Shown: piece after piece, positions 7,439-16,086 of the stretch
How the letters are laid out: every line of letters starts with the position of its first letter
How positions within the stretch are numbered: position 1 is the first letter of the stretch
DNA from: an uncultured Pelagibacteraceae bacterium
Lineage (GTDB): Bacteria; Pseudomonadota; Alphaproteobacteria; Pelagibacterales; Pelagibacteraceae
NCBI GenBank assembly: GCA_902600855.1
Contig: CACKKY010000006.1
Coordinates: forward strand, 1-34,116
Direction of reading: 5' to 3'
DNA length: 34,116 nucleotides
Program-made: the position numbers and the translations under genes
The notes under the pieces: model-generated
The model's input: the letters and a program-made list of their open reading frames with translations, nothing else
What the model was told of the DNA's origin: nothing
Databases searched by the model: none

Positions 7439-7490
7439 CAATTATTATATTATATTGTTGATAAATCAAGTAATAAGGGTTTCGAAATTT

Positions 7491-7991
7491 ATGAAAAAAA
7501 ATTCTTATTCATATGATGATCTAATCACATGTGGAAACGGTGAACTATTTGGCCCTGGGAATGCTAAATTACCCCTTCCTCCTATGCTCATGTTTGATAG
7601 AATAACAGAAATTAATGATAATAATGGAGCTTTTAAAAAAGGTTGCCTGAAAGCTGAACTAGATATTAAAGACGATTTATGGTTTTTTGATTGTCATTTT
7701 AAAGGAGATCCGGTTATGCCTGGTTGCTTAGGTCTTGATGCTATGTGGCAATTAGTTGGTTTTTATCTTGGATGGCTTGGAAACCCAGGTAAAGGAAGAG
7801 CTTTAGGAGTTGGCACTGTTAAATTTACTGGTGAAGTCTTGCAAAGTGTTAAAAATGTAAGATACGAAATTGATATGAAAAAAATAATGTCTCCAGGGGG
7901 TACTACAGTAGGTCTTGCAAATGGGTTAGTTTTAGCTGATGATAAAAAAATATATACAGCAGAAAGTTTAAAAGTAGGTTTGTTTAAATAA
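7491..7991 (+). CDS. fabA: 3-hydroxydecanoyl-ACP dehydratase/isomerase FabA
   Basis: Dehydrates 3-hydroxydecanoyl-ACP and isomerises trans-2- to cis-3-decenoyl-ACP, the entry point to unsaturated fatty acids. The 166-residue protein aligns end to end with E. coli FabA in memory: [22 protein letters not shown], then [20 protein letters not shown] with catalytic His69 and Asp83, then [15 protein letters not shown] and a C-terminal [14 protein letters not shown] 12 codons upstream (7455) keeps the frame open, but ATG 7491 matches the family start and has AAGGG 11 bases before it. The stop overlaps the fabB start (TAATG). Its neighbour irr and an Irr-like site upstream suggest an iron link to membrane lipid synthesis. 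Confidence 0.96.
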   Translation: MKKNSYSYDDLITCGNGELFGPGNAKLPLPPMLMFDRITEINDNNGAFKKGCLKAELDIKDDLWFFDCHFKGDPVMPGCLGLDAMWQLVGFYLGWLGNPGKGRALGVGTVKFTGEVLQSVKNVRYEIDMKKIMSPGGTTVGLANGLVLADDKKIYTAESLKVGLFK

Positions 7992-9202
7992 TGAGAAGAG
8001 TGGTTATAACAGGTTTGGGAATAGTGTCTTGTTTAGGAAATAATCAAGAAGAAGTTTATCAATCTTTATTAAATTCAAAATCAGGAATATCATTTAGTGA
8101 AGAATATAAAGAACATAATTTAAAAAGTCATGTTCATGGTAAACCAAATATAAATCTTAGTGATCATGTGGACAGAAAAACTATAAGATTTATGGGATCT
8201 GGATCAGCTTATAACTACATTGCAATGAAGGAAGCAATTAAAGATTCCGGGTTAGAGGAAAAAGAAGTAAGTAATTTTAAAACTGGGATCGTAATGGGCT
8301 CAGGTGGACCTTCAATAGAAAATGTGATACTTGCTGCTGATAAGACTAGAGCTAAAACTCCAAAATTAATGGGTCCTTTTATTGTCCCAAGAACTATGGC
8401 TAGTACAGCCTCAGCTACACTTGCTGTTCCTTTCAAAATCAAGGGAACTAACTATACAATGAGTTCTGCATGTGCAACTAGTGGACACTGCATTGGAAAC
8501 TCTATGGAGTTAATTCAAATGGGAAAACAAGATGTTATTTTTGCAGGTGGAAGTGAAGAGATTCACTGGGCAATGACTGCAATGTTTGATGCTATGACAG
8601 CTTTATCATCAAAATACAATAATGCACCTGAAACAGCATCAAGAGCTTACGATAAAACTAGAGATGGTTTTGTAATTGCTGGTGGTGGTGGAGTATTAGT
8701 TCTTGAAGAATATGAGCATGCAAAAGCAAGAGGTGCCAAAATGTACGCAGAATTAACTGGCTATGGAGCAACTTCAGATGGATACGACATGGTAGCGCCA
8801 TCCGGTGAGGGAGCTGTAAGATGTATGCAAATGGCTATGTCTACAGCTAAAAATAAAATTGATTATATCAATACTCACGGAACTTCTACTCCTGTTGGAG
8901 ATATCACAGAACTAAATGCAGTTAAGAATACTTTTGGAGATATCATTCCAAAAATTAGTTCAACAAAATCTCTTTCGGGACATCCTTTGGGAGCTGCATC
9001 TGTTCATGAGGCTATTTATTGTCTAATTATGATGAAAAATAGTTTCATTGCTGGCTCGGCAAATATAAATGAAATGGATGAAGAAGCTAAAAAATTCCCT
9101 ATTATTTCTAAAACAGAAACAGGCACAACATTAAATACAGTGATGTCTAATAGTTTTGGTTTTGGTGGAACTAATGCAGCTTTAATTTTTGAAAAGGTTT
9201 AA
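7991..9202 (+). CDS. fabB: 3-oxoacyl-ACP synthase I FabB
   Basis: Condensing enzyme that elongates acyl-ACP with malonyl-ACP; FabB is specifically needed after FabA to extend cis-unsaturated chains. The 403-residue thiolase-fold protein has nucleophile Cys161 in [13 protein letters not shown], and the two catalytic His in [11 protein letters not shown] and [14 protein letters not shown], ending with the glycine-rich [15 protein letters not shown]. Pairing with fabA in an overlapping unit argues for FabB rather than FabF. fabI follows after three bases, so the three genes are likely one operon for unsaturated fatty acid synthesis. Confidence 0.95.
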   Translation: MRRVVITGLGIVSCLGNNQEEVYQSLLNSKSGISFSEEYKEHNLKSHVHGKPNINLSDHVDRKTIRFMGSGSAYNYIAMKEAIKDSGLEEKEVSNFKTGIVMGSGGPSIENVILAADKTRAKTPKLMGPFIVPRTMASTASATLAVPFKIKGTNYTMSSACATSGHCIGNSMELIQMGKQDVIFAGGSEEIHWAMTAMFDAMTALSSKYNNAPETASRAYDKTRDGFVIAGGGGVLVLEEYEHAKARGAKMYAELTGYGATSDGYDMVAPSGEGAVRCMQMAMSTAKNKIDYINTHGTSTPVGDITELNAVKNTFGDIIPKISSTKSLSGHPLGAASVHEAIYCLIMMKNSFIAGSANINEMDEEAKKFPIISKTETGTTLNTVMSNSFGFGGTNAALIFEKV

Positions 9203-9205
9203 ATT

Positions 9206-9991
9206 ATGAGTTTAATGAAAGGTAAAAAAGGATTAATCATGGGTGTTGCTAATGAGAGATCTATCGCCTGGGGTATTTCCCAAAAACTTGCAGAGGCTGG
9301 TGCAGAGCTTGCATTTACTTATTTAGGTGATGCTTTAAAAAAAAGAGTTGTTCCTTTAGCAGAAAAATTAAATTCAAACGTTACATTTAGCTGTGATGTT
9401 GAGAAAAAAGAGGACGTAATAAAATTATTTAAAGATGTAAAATCTCAATGGAAAGAAATTGATTTTGTAGTTCATGCAATTGCATTCTCAGATAAATCAG
9501 AGTTATCAGGAGAATATTTAGATACAACCAGAGAAAATTTTTTACGAAGTATGCTTATATCTTGCTTTTCATTTACTGAAGTTGCAAAAGAAGCTTCAAA
9601 AATAATGAAAAAAGGTGGAAGTCTAATCACCTTAAGTTATGAAGCAAACAAAGCTATTCCAAATTATAATGTTATGGGTGTATGTAAAGCAGCATTAGAG
9701 TCTAGTGTTAAGTATCTAGCAAGAGATTTGGGTGAAAAAGGAATGAGAGTAAATGCGATAAGTGCAGGGCCCATTAAAACATTAGCAGCTTCTGCTATTG
9801 GGGATGCAAAATTTCTCTATAAATGGAATGAAGACCATTCTTTACTTAAAAGAAACGTTGATATCTATGATGTTGGAAATTCAGCATTATATCTACTAAG
9901 TGACCTTGCAAACGGTGTTACTGGTGAAATTCACTACGTAGATGCTGGATATAACAAGGTTGGGATGCCAGATCCTAAAAATATTACTTAA
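9206..9991 (+). CDS. fabI: Enoyl-ACP reductase (NADH) FabI
   Basis: Reduces trans-2-enoyl-ACP in the last step of each elongation cycle. The short-chain-dehydrogenase fold shows the FabI-type cofactor motif GVANERSIAWG (residues 13-23) and the catalytic pair Tyr154 and Lys161 in NYNVMGVCK, with the family's extra Tyr145 in SYEA. Position 93 (E. coli Gly93 equivalent) is Ala in HAIAF, a common natural variant. The 261-residue length is normal. The start MSLMKGKKG lies three bases after the fabB stop; a second Met at residue 4 is the only nearby alternative. It is the third gene of the fab run. Confidence 0.96.
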   Translation: MSLMKGKKGLIMGVANERSIAWGISQKLAEAGAELAFTYLGDALKKRVVPLAEKLNSNVTFSCDVEKKEDVIKLFKDVKSQWKEIDFVVHAIAFSDKSELSGEYLDTTRENFLRSMLISCFSFTEVAKEASKIMKKGGSLITLSYEANKAIPNYNVMGVCKAALESSVKYLARDLGEKGMRVNAISAGPIKTLAASAIGDAKFLYKWNEDHSLLKRNVDIYDVGNSALYLLSDLANGVTGEIHYVDAGYNKVGMPDPKNIT

Positions 9992-10006
9992 AATTTAAAT
10001 TTTAAG
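9987..10006. terminator. Perfect 20-base AT palindrome, possible bidirectional terminator
   Basis: CTTAAAATTTAAATTTTAAG is its own reverse complement. It contains the fabI stop codon and lies between two converging genes, where a terminator is expected. It has no loop and only one G-C pair at each end, and no clear U-run follows, so it would be a weak hairpin. Chance is possible in such AT-rich DNA. Confidence 0.3.
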
Positions 10007-10025
10007 AAATAGGAAAATATAATAA

Positions 10026-11195
10026 TTAATTACATCTTTTTTTAATAATACTTAAAATATCTTTTCCCATCATTTTTGAAACTTTAATCCTAGAATCTTG
10101 ATCAATATGAACATTATCAAAAAAATTAATTTTTTCATTTATCTCACTATAATTAATAAAATCATTATTATTAATTACAGATTTTTTCATTTTATTCCAT
10201 AATTTAACTTCTTTATCAGTTTTTGGATTAACGGGCTGGAGTATAGGAATAAAAATTAAATTTTTACATTTATTGGTTTGAATATTTTGGCCAAATAATA
10301 ATTTAGCATTGTTTATAGTTGTCGTATAATTTTCGACAACTTTGTTACTCCAATCATCAAAATCTTTATCAATTAAATTTCTTGAATAATAAATGCCAGA
10401 AATTAGACCTGTTTTATTTTCAATAAATCCAAATATAGAAGAATATTTTAATAAAAAAACTTTAAATATTGGTAAATCATTTTTAATAAAATAATTATAT
10501 GGAAACGATGGTCTTGTATCGTATTGTAAATACTGTATTGATTCATTGTTACCACCATAAAATATTATTACGTCATATGGATAATCAATGTATTTAACAA
10601 GCCTATGTATATGTTGATTATGATTTGAAGAATTAACTGAAAAATTATAGACTATATTTTGTATTCCTTTTTCAGATAAATATTTTCCTAATAATTCTGG
10701 AATTGGTGGGTTACCGGTGTAGCCTGTTGAACCTCCCATAAATGCTATAGACAATGTATTATTATTTATATTTTTTTGTAATAATGGCCCTCTGAACCCA
10801 AGGCTATTGTGATCAAAAACATTGGGTTTATTGCTAAACATATCATAAGGAGTATTAAATCTAATTGTATCTTCATCAAACCAGTGTTTAGAAATACCAA
10901 AACCAAAAAATTTTAATAAAATATCAAAAAAAATTAAAAATAAAAAAATAATTGAAATTTTTTTAAAAAAAGAGAAAACCTTTTTGTTTATAAAATTTAA
11001 ATTATCATTAAGAAAAATTAACTTTATATAGAAAAAAAAAAGAATTACTGTAAAGTCTATTTTTCTAATATTGTTAATTGTTTCATCACTTAATGGAGGT
11101 GTTTTATCAAAGTGTGCTATTGTAAACTCATTAAAAATTAATAAAAAAAGTAGGAGTGAATAATAATTAAAAAGTTTTAAAAATAATTTCTTCAT
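10026..11195 (-). CDS. Membrane-anchored SGNH/GDSL-hydrolase-like protein, function unknown
   Basis: I do not recognise a named gene. The 389-residue product begins with three hydrophobic segments (about residues 11-28, 46-62 and 79-97), followed by a soluble domain. That domain has the blocks of the SGNH esterase fold in order: GGST (154-157) where the nucleophile Ser sits, GGNNE (214-218) with the oxyanion Asn, and DNVHID near the C-terminus with Asp360 and His363 as the acid-base pair. SGNH proteins deacetylate or transfer acyl groups on sugars, lipids or cell-wall polymers; substrate here is unknown. It stands alone between fabI and pnp, converges on fabI, and is extremely AT-rich with many Asn, Lys and Phe residues. 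Confidence 0.65.
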   Translation of the reverse strand: MKKLFLKLFNYYSLLLFLLIFNEFTIAHFDKTPPLSDETINNIRKIDFTVILFFFYIKLIFLNDNLNFINKKVFSFFKKISIIFLFLIFFDILLKFFGFGISKHWFDEDTIRFNTPYDMFSNKPNVFDHNSLGFRGPLLQKNINNNTLSIAFMGGSTGYTGNPPIPELLGKYLSEKGIQNIVYNFSVNSSNHNQHIHRLVKYIDYPYDVIIFYGGNNESIQYLQYDTRPSFPYNYFIKNDLPIFKVFLLKYSSIFGFIENKTGLISGIYYSRNLIDKDFDDWSNKVVENYTTTINNAKLLFGQNIQTNKCKNLIFIPILQPVNPKTDKEVKLWNKMKKSVINNNDFINYSEINEKINFFDNVHIDQDSRIKVSKMMGKDILSIIKKRCN

Positions 11196-11252
11196 ATATT
11201 TGATTAGAGTAACAGAACATTAAATTATACAGCCACTCTAATTTTATGATAA

Positions 11253-13325
11253 CTATTCATTAGCTTGTTTTATAGAAAGCTTAACTTTACCTCTATCAAA
11301 ACCAATCACTTTAACTTTAACTTCATCGCCTTCTTTGACAACATCAGTAACTTTAGCAACTCTTTTATCTGCTAGTTCTGAAATATGAACAAGTCCATCT
11401 TGTTTTCCTAAAAAATTTACAAATGCACCAAACTCCATAATTTTCATAACCTTTCCAGAATAAATTTTATTTAGTTCAGCTTTTGCAGTTATATCTTTAA
11501 TCATTTGTAAAGCGATATTTCTTGACTCTTCATCGGGAGCAGCAACTGTTACTACACCTTCATCATTTACATCTACTTTAGCACCCGATTTTTCAACAAT
11601 TTCCCTGATTGTTGCGCCACCTTTTCCAATTACAGCGGCAATATCTTTTTTATCAACATTAACTTGCTCCATTTTTGGAGTGTGTTTCCCAACGTCTTCC
11701 CTTGAGGATGATAATGCTTTGTTCATTTCACCTAAGATATGAATTCTTCCATCCTTAGCCTGGCTTAGTGCCTGCTCCATAATTTCAAAAGTTATACCCG
11801 TTATTTTGATATCCATTTGAAGTGAAGTTATTCCATCTTTAGTTCCTGCTACTTTAAAATCCATATCCCCTAAATGATCTTCATCACCTAAAATGTCTGA
11901 TAGGACACTAAAATCGTTACCCTCTTTGATTAAACCCATTGCAATACCTGCCACTGGCTCTTTTATTGGTACGCCGGCATCCATTAAAGCTAAAGATGCA
12001 CCACAAACAGTTGCCATTGAGGAAGAACCATTAGACTCCGTAATTTCTGATACAATTCTAAAAGTATATGGAAACGCCTCTTTTGATGGTAGTGAGGAAT
12101 TAATTGCTCTCCAAGCTAACTTACCATGACCAATTTCACGTCTTCCAGTTCCAATTCTGCCAGTTTCACCAACTGAAAAAGGGGGGAAATTATAATGAAG
12201 CATAAATCTTTCTCTTTGAAGACCATCTAAACTTTCAATTCTTTGTTCATCATCAGATGTACCTAAAGTAGTAACAACAATTGCTTGTGTTTCTCCTCTA
12301 GTAAACAAAGCAGAACCATGAGTTCTTGGTAATACACCAACTTCACATGAGATTGGTCTTACATCAGATAATCCTCTGCCATCAATTCTATTTTTGTTTT
12401 TAAGAATGTCTGTTCTAACAATTTTCTTTTCTAAATTTTTAAGCTGAGAGTTAACATCAAGATCAGAATAACTTTCATTCTCTTCAAAAAGTTTTTTAGC
12501 TTTGTCAGTAATTTCTGAAATTTGATTTGATCTATCCTGTTTATCTCTTGTTGCAAAAGCTTTTTTAAGATCCTCTGTAAAAGTTTCCTCAAGTTTTTGT
12601 TTAACTTCAGATAAATCTTTTTTCTCAACAGTCCACTCAGGTTTTCTACATTCTTTTGCAAGATCTTCGATCATTTCGATTACAGGAACAAATCCCTCAT
12701 GACCAAATTTAACTGCCGCTAACATTACCTCTTCAGATAATCCTGATGTTTCTGACTCAACCATAAGTACTGCATCTTTTGTACCTGCTACAACTAAATC
12801 TAAGCTTGAATTTTCCAATTCTTCTTTTGATGGATTAAGTATATATTTACCATCAACATAACCTACTCTAGATGCTCCTACAGGACCCATAAATGGCATT
12901 CCTGAAATAGCTAGCGCTGCGGATGATGCAGTGATCGCCAGAATATCTGGTTGATTTTCTTTATCATAGGAAATTACAGTTGGTAACAACTGTACTTCAT
13001 TTTTAAATTCATCAGGAAACAAAGGTCTGATTGGTCTATCGATTAATCTTGAAATTAATGTTTCACTTTCAGTTGGTCTTGCTTCTCTTTTAAAATATCC
13101 ACCAGGGATTTTTCCTCCAGCATAATATTTTTCTTGATAGTTAACTGACAAAGGAAAATAATCCATATCTGGATTAACTTTCTTTGCTCCCACTACCGTT
13201 GCTAAAATAACTGTTTCACCACATGAAGCGATGATTGCTCCGTCTGCCTGTCTTGCTACTTTACCTGTTTCTAAACTTATCTTCTTTCCTGCTACTTCTA
13301 TTTCCTTCTTGTGTACTTTAAACAT
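11253..13325 (-). CDS. pnp: Polynucleotide phosphorylase (PNPase)
   Basis: 3'-5' phosphorolytic exoribonuclease and component of mRNA decay. The 690-residue product has two RNase PH domains joined by an all-helical domain (first PH domain about 10-145, second about 310-520, including [15 protein letters not shown] and [17 protein letters not shown]), then a KH domain with the GxxG loop in [14 protein letters not shown], and a C-terminal S1 domain ([15 protein letters not shown] to VKLSIKQ). Length matches the family. It follows rpsO, as in most Proteobacteria, with a 52-base gap containing a short tandem repeat. PNPase in E. coli autoregulates through the rpsO-pnp leader; no comparable hairpin is visible here. 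Confidence 0.97.
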   Translation of the reverse strand: MFKVHKKEIEVAGKKISLETGKVARQADGAIIASCGETVILATVVGAKKVNPDMDYFPLSVNYQEKYYAGGKIPGGYFKREARPTESETLISRLIDRPIRPLFPDEFKNEVQLLPTVISYDKENQPDILAITASSAALAISGMPFMGPVGASRVGYVDGKYILNPSKEELENSSLDLVVAGTKDAVLMVESETSGLSEEVMLAAVKFGHEGFVPVIEMIEDLAKECRKPEWTVEKKDLSEVKQKLEETFTEDLKKAFATRDKQDRSNQISEITDKAKKLFEENESYSDLDVNSQLKNLEKKIVRTDILKNKNRIDGRGLSDVRPISCEVGVLPRTHGSALFTRGETQAIVVTTLGTSDDEQRIESLDGLQRERFMLHYNFPPFSVGETGRIGTGRREIGHGKLAWRAINSSLPSKEAFPYTFRIVSEITESNGSSSMATVCGASLALMDAGVPIKEPVAGIAMGLIKEGNDFSVLSDILGDEDHLGDMDFKVAGTKDGITSLQMDIKITGITFEIMEQALSQAKDGRIHILGEMNKALSSSREDVGKHTPKMEQVNVDKKDIAAVIGKGGATIREIVEKSGAKVDVNDEGVVTVAAPDEESRNIALQMIKDITAKAELNKIYSGKVMKIMEFGAFVNFLGKQDGLVHISELADKRVAKVTDVVKEGDEVKVKVIGFDRGKVKLSIKQANE

Positions 13326-13335
13326 TTCATTTCCA

Positions 13336-13362
13336 TTTCGTTTCGTTCGTTTCGTTCCGTTC
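13336..13362. repeat. Short tandem repeat in the rpsO-pnp spacer
   Basis: The plus strand reads TTTCG TTTCG TTCG TTTCG TTCCG TTC, six imperfect copies of a 4-5 base unit. On the coding (minus) strand this is a purine-rich GAACG/GAAACG run that ends about ten bases before the pnp start codon. Five CpG steps in 27 bases stand out against the AT-rich background. Confidence 0.7.
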
Positions 13363-13377
13363 TATCTATCTTGACTT

Positions 13378-13626
13378 CTATTTTCTTAAATTCAATTTCG
13401 ACAGTACATTTTTGTAAGAATCCATTTTTGTTTTCTTTAGGTATTCTAACAATTTCTTTCTTCTATTTACCGCTCTCAATAATCCAACAGACGAATGTTT
13501 GTCTTTTTTGAATTGCTTAATATGTTTAGAGAGAGTTTCAATTTTCTCAGTTAACAAAGCAATCTGAATCTCTGAAGATCCAGTATCTTTATCATGCATT
13601 GCTAATTCTTGTGCCTTTTTATTCAT
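13378..13626 (-). CDS. rpsO: 30S ribosomal protein S15
   Basis: Primary 16S rRNA-binding protein that organises the central domain of the 30S subunit. The core HDKDTGSSEIQIALLTEKI, then LSKHIKQFKKDKHSSVGLL and NRRKKLLEYLKK are classic S15. At 82 residues it is about seven shorter than the usual 89; the shortfall is at the N-terminus. An in-frame TAG lies five codons upstream of the ATG, so no longer start is possible. It begins 12 bases after the infB-rbfA chimera ends; in most Alphaproteobacteria truB would lie between them. It is followed by pnp. Confidence 0.95.
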   Translation of the reverse strand: MNKKAQELAMHDKDTGSSEIQIALLTEKIETLSKHIKQFKKDKHSSVGLLRAVNRRKKLLEYLKKTKMDSYKNVLSKLNLRK

Positions 13627-13638
13627 GCCTATTTTTTC

Positions 13639-14478
13639 CTATTTATTTGTTTGTTTTATTAAATTTTCTATTTTTTCCGCATACTCAAAAGATTCATCTT
13701 TTCTAAAAAGTAATTTTGGTAAAAACTTCATATCTACTTTTTGTGATAAAATTTTTCTAATTAAAAATGAGTATTCCTTTAAAACACTTATAATTTCCTC
13801 TGCCTTTTCTTCTCTAATCGGGTTATGTCCAAATTCTTTAACTAAAAATTCAGCTGTATCTGCAGCTAAAGTTTGGTTGATTGTTACTGTTACACCCATT
13901 CCAAATAAGTATTTTATTACATTGCTTGATTGCTCAGCCATTCTATTTGCAAGATCTCTTACTGTAATTGCTTCTGGTATGTTGATATCTCTTTTTACAG
14001 GTTTTAAATTTTCCTTTACATCATCTTTAGATAAATTTTTTATTTCTTTTTGTCTTGCTCTCTTTACCGAAGCTAGACTTCTTTCTTTTGCCTCAATTTC
14101 ATCACTTAAAGCTCTTGAAACAGTTAATTTTGTTTCTCTTTTTTTTTCACCAATTTTTAATGTTTTTTTATTTTTAATTCCTTCTTGACCCTTAATTCTT
14201 TTTGTTGCTCTTTGTTCTGCTAATTTTCTTCTTTCAAAATCACTAGTGCCTGAAGATGGCTTTGAAATTATAGATGGTTTTGAAACCATATTTCTATGAA
14301 ATGTAGAGGATGTTTTTGATCTTGGCTGGCTAGATCTAAACGAGCTTCCTTTATTTACAGACCTACTTGCTTTTTTTTCAATTAATGTGGAATTTTTTCC
14401 CTGAGTTTTGGCTAACTCTATATTTTTAATCGATTTCTTGGCTGAGCCCGATATTGTTAGTTTTGTTTTTTTTTCCAT
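13639..14478 (-). CDS. infB: Chimeric remnant: IF2 N-terminus fused in frame to RbfA C-terminus
   Basis: A 279-residue open frame in the position where infB and rbfA should stand. Residues 1 to about 228 are IF2: the basic start with LTISGSAKKS, an IF2-associated segment (RKLAEQRATKRIKG, 84-97) and the IF2_N domain (INIPEAITVRDLANRMAE through VKEFGHNPIRE, about 166-223). Normally a linker and the GTPase motif GHVDHGKT would follow within some 30 residues. Instead, from about residue 232 the sequence reads as the end of RbfA: FLIRKILSQKVDMKFLPKLLF, then DESFEYAEKIENLI. The IF2 GTPase and tRNA-binding domains and the RbfA KH domain are missing. The product cannot initiate translation. It is either an assembly join across roughly 2 kb or a real in-frame deletion. 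Starts 10 bases after nusA. Confidence 0.85.
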   Translation of the reverse strand: MEKKTKLTISGSAKKSIKNIELAKTQGKNSTLIEKKASRSVNKGSSFRSSQPRSKTSSTFHRNMVSKPSIISKPSSGTSDFERRKLAEQRATKRIKGQEGIKNKKTLKIGEKKRETKLTVSRALSDEIEAKERSLASVKRARQKEIKNLSKDDVKENLKPVKRDINIPEAITVRDLANRMAEQSSNVIKYLFGMGVTVTINQTLAADTAEFLVKEFGHNPIREEKAEEIISVLKEYSFLIRKILSQKVDMKFLPKLLFRKDESFEYAEKIENLIKQTNK

Positions 14479-14488
14479 AACTCATCAC

Positions 14489-16042
14489 TCAATCTTTATA
14501 AATAATATTTCTAGCAGACATAATTAATTCATCAGCCTCTTCTTTTGATAGTGCAAAATCTTCGAGATAACCCTGAATTTTTACTCTCTCACCTTTTATA
14601 ACATCATATCCGCCTGTTAATTCATCAGATGCAAGGTCAGCAAAATTTTCTAAGGTTAAAATTTTTTGTTCACCTAATGTAACCAACATTCCTGGGGTTA
14701 AACCTTTTAAATTTATAAGACTATCCTCTAATCCTAATTCCTTAATTCTTTCTGAAATATCCTCTTGATCTTTTTGATAAAAATCTTTTGCTCTTTCTAT
14801 CAAAGCTTTAGCTGTATCTTCCTCTATTCCCTCTATTTTAATTAAACTTTCAGTTGTTGTGTCTTTTATATCATCAATAGTTGAAAAGCCTTCTGCAACA
14901 AGTAATTGACCAAGTGTTTCATCTAGCTCTAAATTTTTCACAAAATTCTCTGTTTTTTCTTTAAACTCCAATTGTCTTCTCTCTGAGTCCTCAGCATCAG
15001 TCATTATGTTTATTTCATAATTTAAAAGTTTGGTTGCTAGTCTTACATTCTGTCCTCTTCTACCTATTGCTTTACTTAAATTTTCCTCGGTAAGTATTAC
15101 ATCAAGTTTTTTTCTATCCAAATCTACGTTAACTCTTTGTACCTCAGCTGGTGACAATGCATTTGAAACTAATATAGCCGGATCTTCTGACCAATTAACA
15201 ATATCAATTTTCTCACCCTGAAGTTCGTTAACAACAGCCTGAACCCTAGAACCTCTCATCCCAACACAGGCCCCGACAGGATCTAGAGAAGTATCAACTG
15301 CTTTTACACAAATTTTTGCTCTACTTCCTGGATCTCTTGATGAAGATTTTATCTCAATTAATCCATCATATATTTCTGGAACTTCTTGAACAAAAAGTTT
15401 TTCCATAAATTTTGGATGTGCTCTTGATAAAAATATTTGCTGTCCCCTAGACTCTCTTCTAACATCATAACAGTATGCTTTAATTCTGTCGCCTGCTTTA
15501 ATATTTTCTCTTGGTATTAATTCGTTTTTTTGAATAATAGCCTCTGTTCTCCCAAGATCGGTAATAACATTTCCAAATTCCAATCTTTTAACAATTCCAC
15601 TTAAAATTGTGTCTTTTTTATCTATAAAATCATTGTATTGTCTCTCTCTCTCTGCCTCTCTTACATTAAAACTAATTACTTGTTTAGCTGTTTGAGCTGC
15701 TATTCTTCCAAAATCAAATGATGGTAAAGGTTGCAAAATCTCATCACCTATTGTTTTATCTTTATTTAATTGATTTAAATTAATTGCATCTTCTAGTTTT
15801 ATTTCAGTGTTCGAATTTTCTGGATTTTCAGAAACAATTAATTTTCTAAATATTTCTATATCACCATTATCTCTATTGATAGAAACTTTAATTTCATTAT
15901 CTTGACCAAATTTCGATTTAGCTGCTTTTGCTATACCTGTTTCCATTGAACTAATTATTAATTCTTTATCAATAGACTTCTCTAAAGCTACAGCTTCAGC
16001 AATTCTCAATAATTCTAATTTATCTGCTCTTTTATTTAACAT
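14489..16042 (-). CDS. nusA: Transcription termination/antitermination factor NusA
   Basis: RNA-polymerase-bound factor that promotes pausing and works in intrinsic termination and antitermination. Of 517 residues, about 1-125 form the N-terminal polymerase-binding domain (NKRADKLELLRIAEAVALEK), followed by an S1 domain near 130-200, KH domains containing DPVGACVGMRGSRVQAV and LSKAIGRRGQNVRLA, and a C-terminal helix-hairpin-helix pair (LVAEGFSTIDDIKD; GLTPGMLVTLGEQK), as in other Alphaproteobacteria. The ATG at 16040-16042 is chosen; the frame stays open for 13 codons into the metK terminator, which is not NusA-like. No Shine-Dalgarno is visible before it. rimP, the usual upstream partner, is absent. 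The infB chimera follows after 10 bases. Confidence 0.95.
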   Translation of the reverse strand: MLNKRADKLELLRIAEAVALEKSIDKELIISSMETGIAKAAKSKFGQDNEIKVSINRDNGDIEIFRKLIVSENPENSNTEIKLEDAINLNQLNKDKTIGDEILQPLPSFDFGRIAAQTAKQVISFNVREAERERQYNDFIDKKDTILSGIVKRLEFGNVITDLGRTEAIIQKNELIPRENIKAGDRIKAYCYDVRRESRGQQIFLSRAHPKFMEKLFVQEVPEIYDGLIEIKSSSRDPGSRAKICVKAVDTSLDPVGACVGMRGSRVQAVVNELQGEKIDIVNWSEDPAILVSNALSPAEVQRVNVDLDRKKLDVILTEENLSKAIGRRGQNVRLATKLLNYEINIMTDAEDSERRQLEFKEKTENFVKNLELDETLGQLLVAEGFSTIDDIKDTTTESLIKIEGIEEDTAKALIERAKDFYQKDQEDISERIKELGLEDSLINLKGLTPGMLVTLGEQKILTLENFADLASDELTGGYDVIKGERVKIQGYLEDFALSKEEADELIMSARNIIYKD

Positions 16043-16057
16043 AATTTTATAAGTTGC

Positions 16058-16086
16058 AAAAAAAAATGGGCCAAAGCCCATTTTTT
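16058..16086 (-). terminator. Intrinsic terminator after metK
   Basis: A G+C stem TGGGC/GCCCA (16067-16071 and 16076-16080) with a CAAA loop is extended by six A-T pairs on each side. On the minus strand the second arm runs into nine T residues ending at 16058, followed by GCAAC. It lies 58 bases beyond the metK stop and only 15 bases before the nusA start codon. It is the only canonical intrinsic terminator I found in the window. Confidence 0.85.

Noticed and set aside
9470-9490. Alanine at the FabI position equivalent to E. coli Gly93, considered as a triclosan-resistance change
   Set aside because: Alanine is the normal residue here in many FabI proteins, including sensitive ones, so it says nothing about resistance.
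11203-11242. Inverted repeat ATTAGAGT / ACTCTAAT between pnp and the SGNH gene, considered as a pnp terminator
   Set aside because: The 24-base loop is long, the stem is AT-rich and no T-run follows on the minus strand; it may be chance.
11893-12129. 78-codon plus-strand frame inside pnp
   Set aside because: It lies opposite the strongly conserved second RNase PH domain and has no recognisable start or domain.
12431-12661. 76-codon minus-strand frame in another register within pnp
   Set aside because: Lys/Leu-rich out-of-frame translation of the helical domain of PNPase; no independent evidence for a gene.
13625-14188. 187-codon plus-strand open frame opposite the infB-rbfA chimera
   Set aside because: Its translation is low-complexity Ser/Phe/Leu sequence typical of the reverse of a Lys- and Glu-rich gene; the minus strand encodes recognisable IF2 and RbfA segments.
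16043-16081. Thirteen-codon upstream extension of nusA
   Set aside because: It would start inside the metK terminator hairpin and the added residues do not resemble NusA; the family start fits the ATG at 16040-16042.
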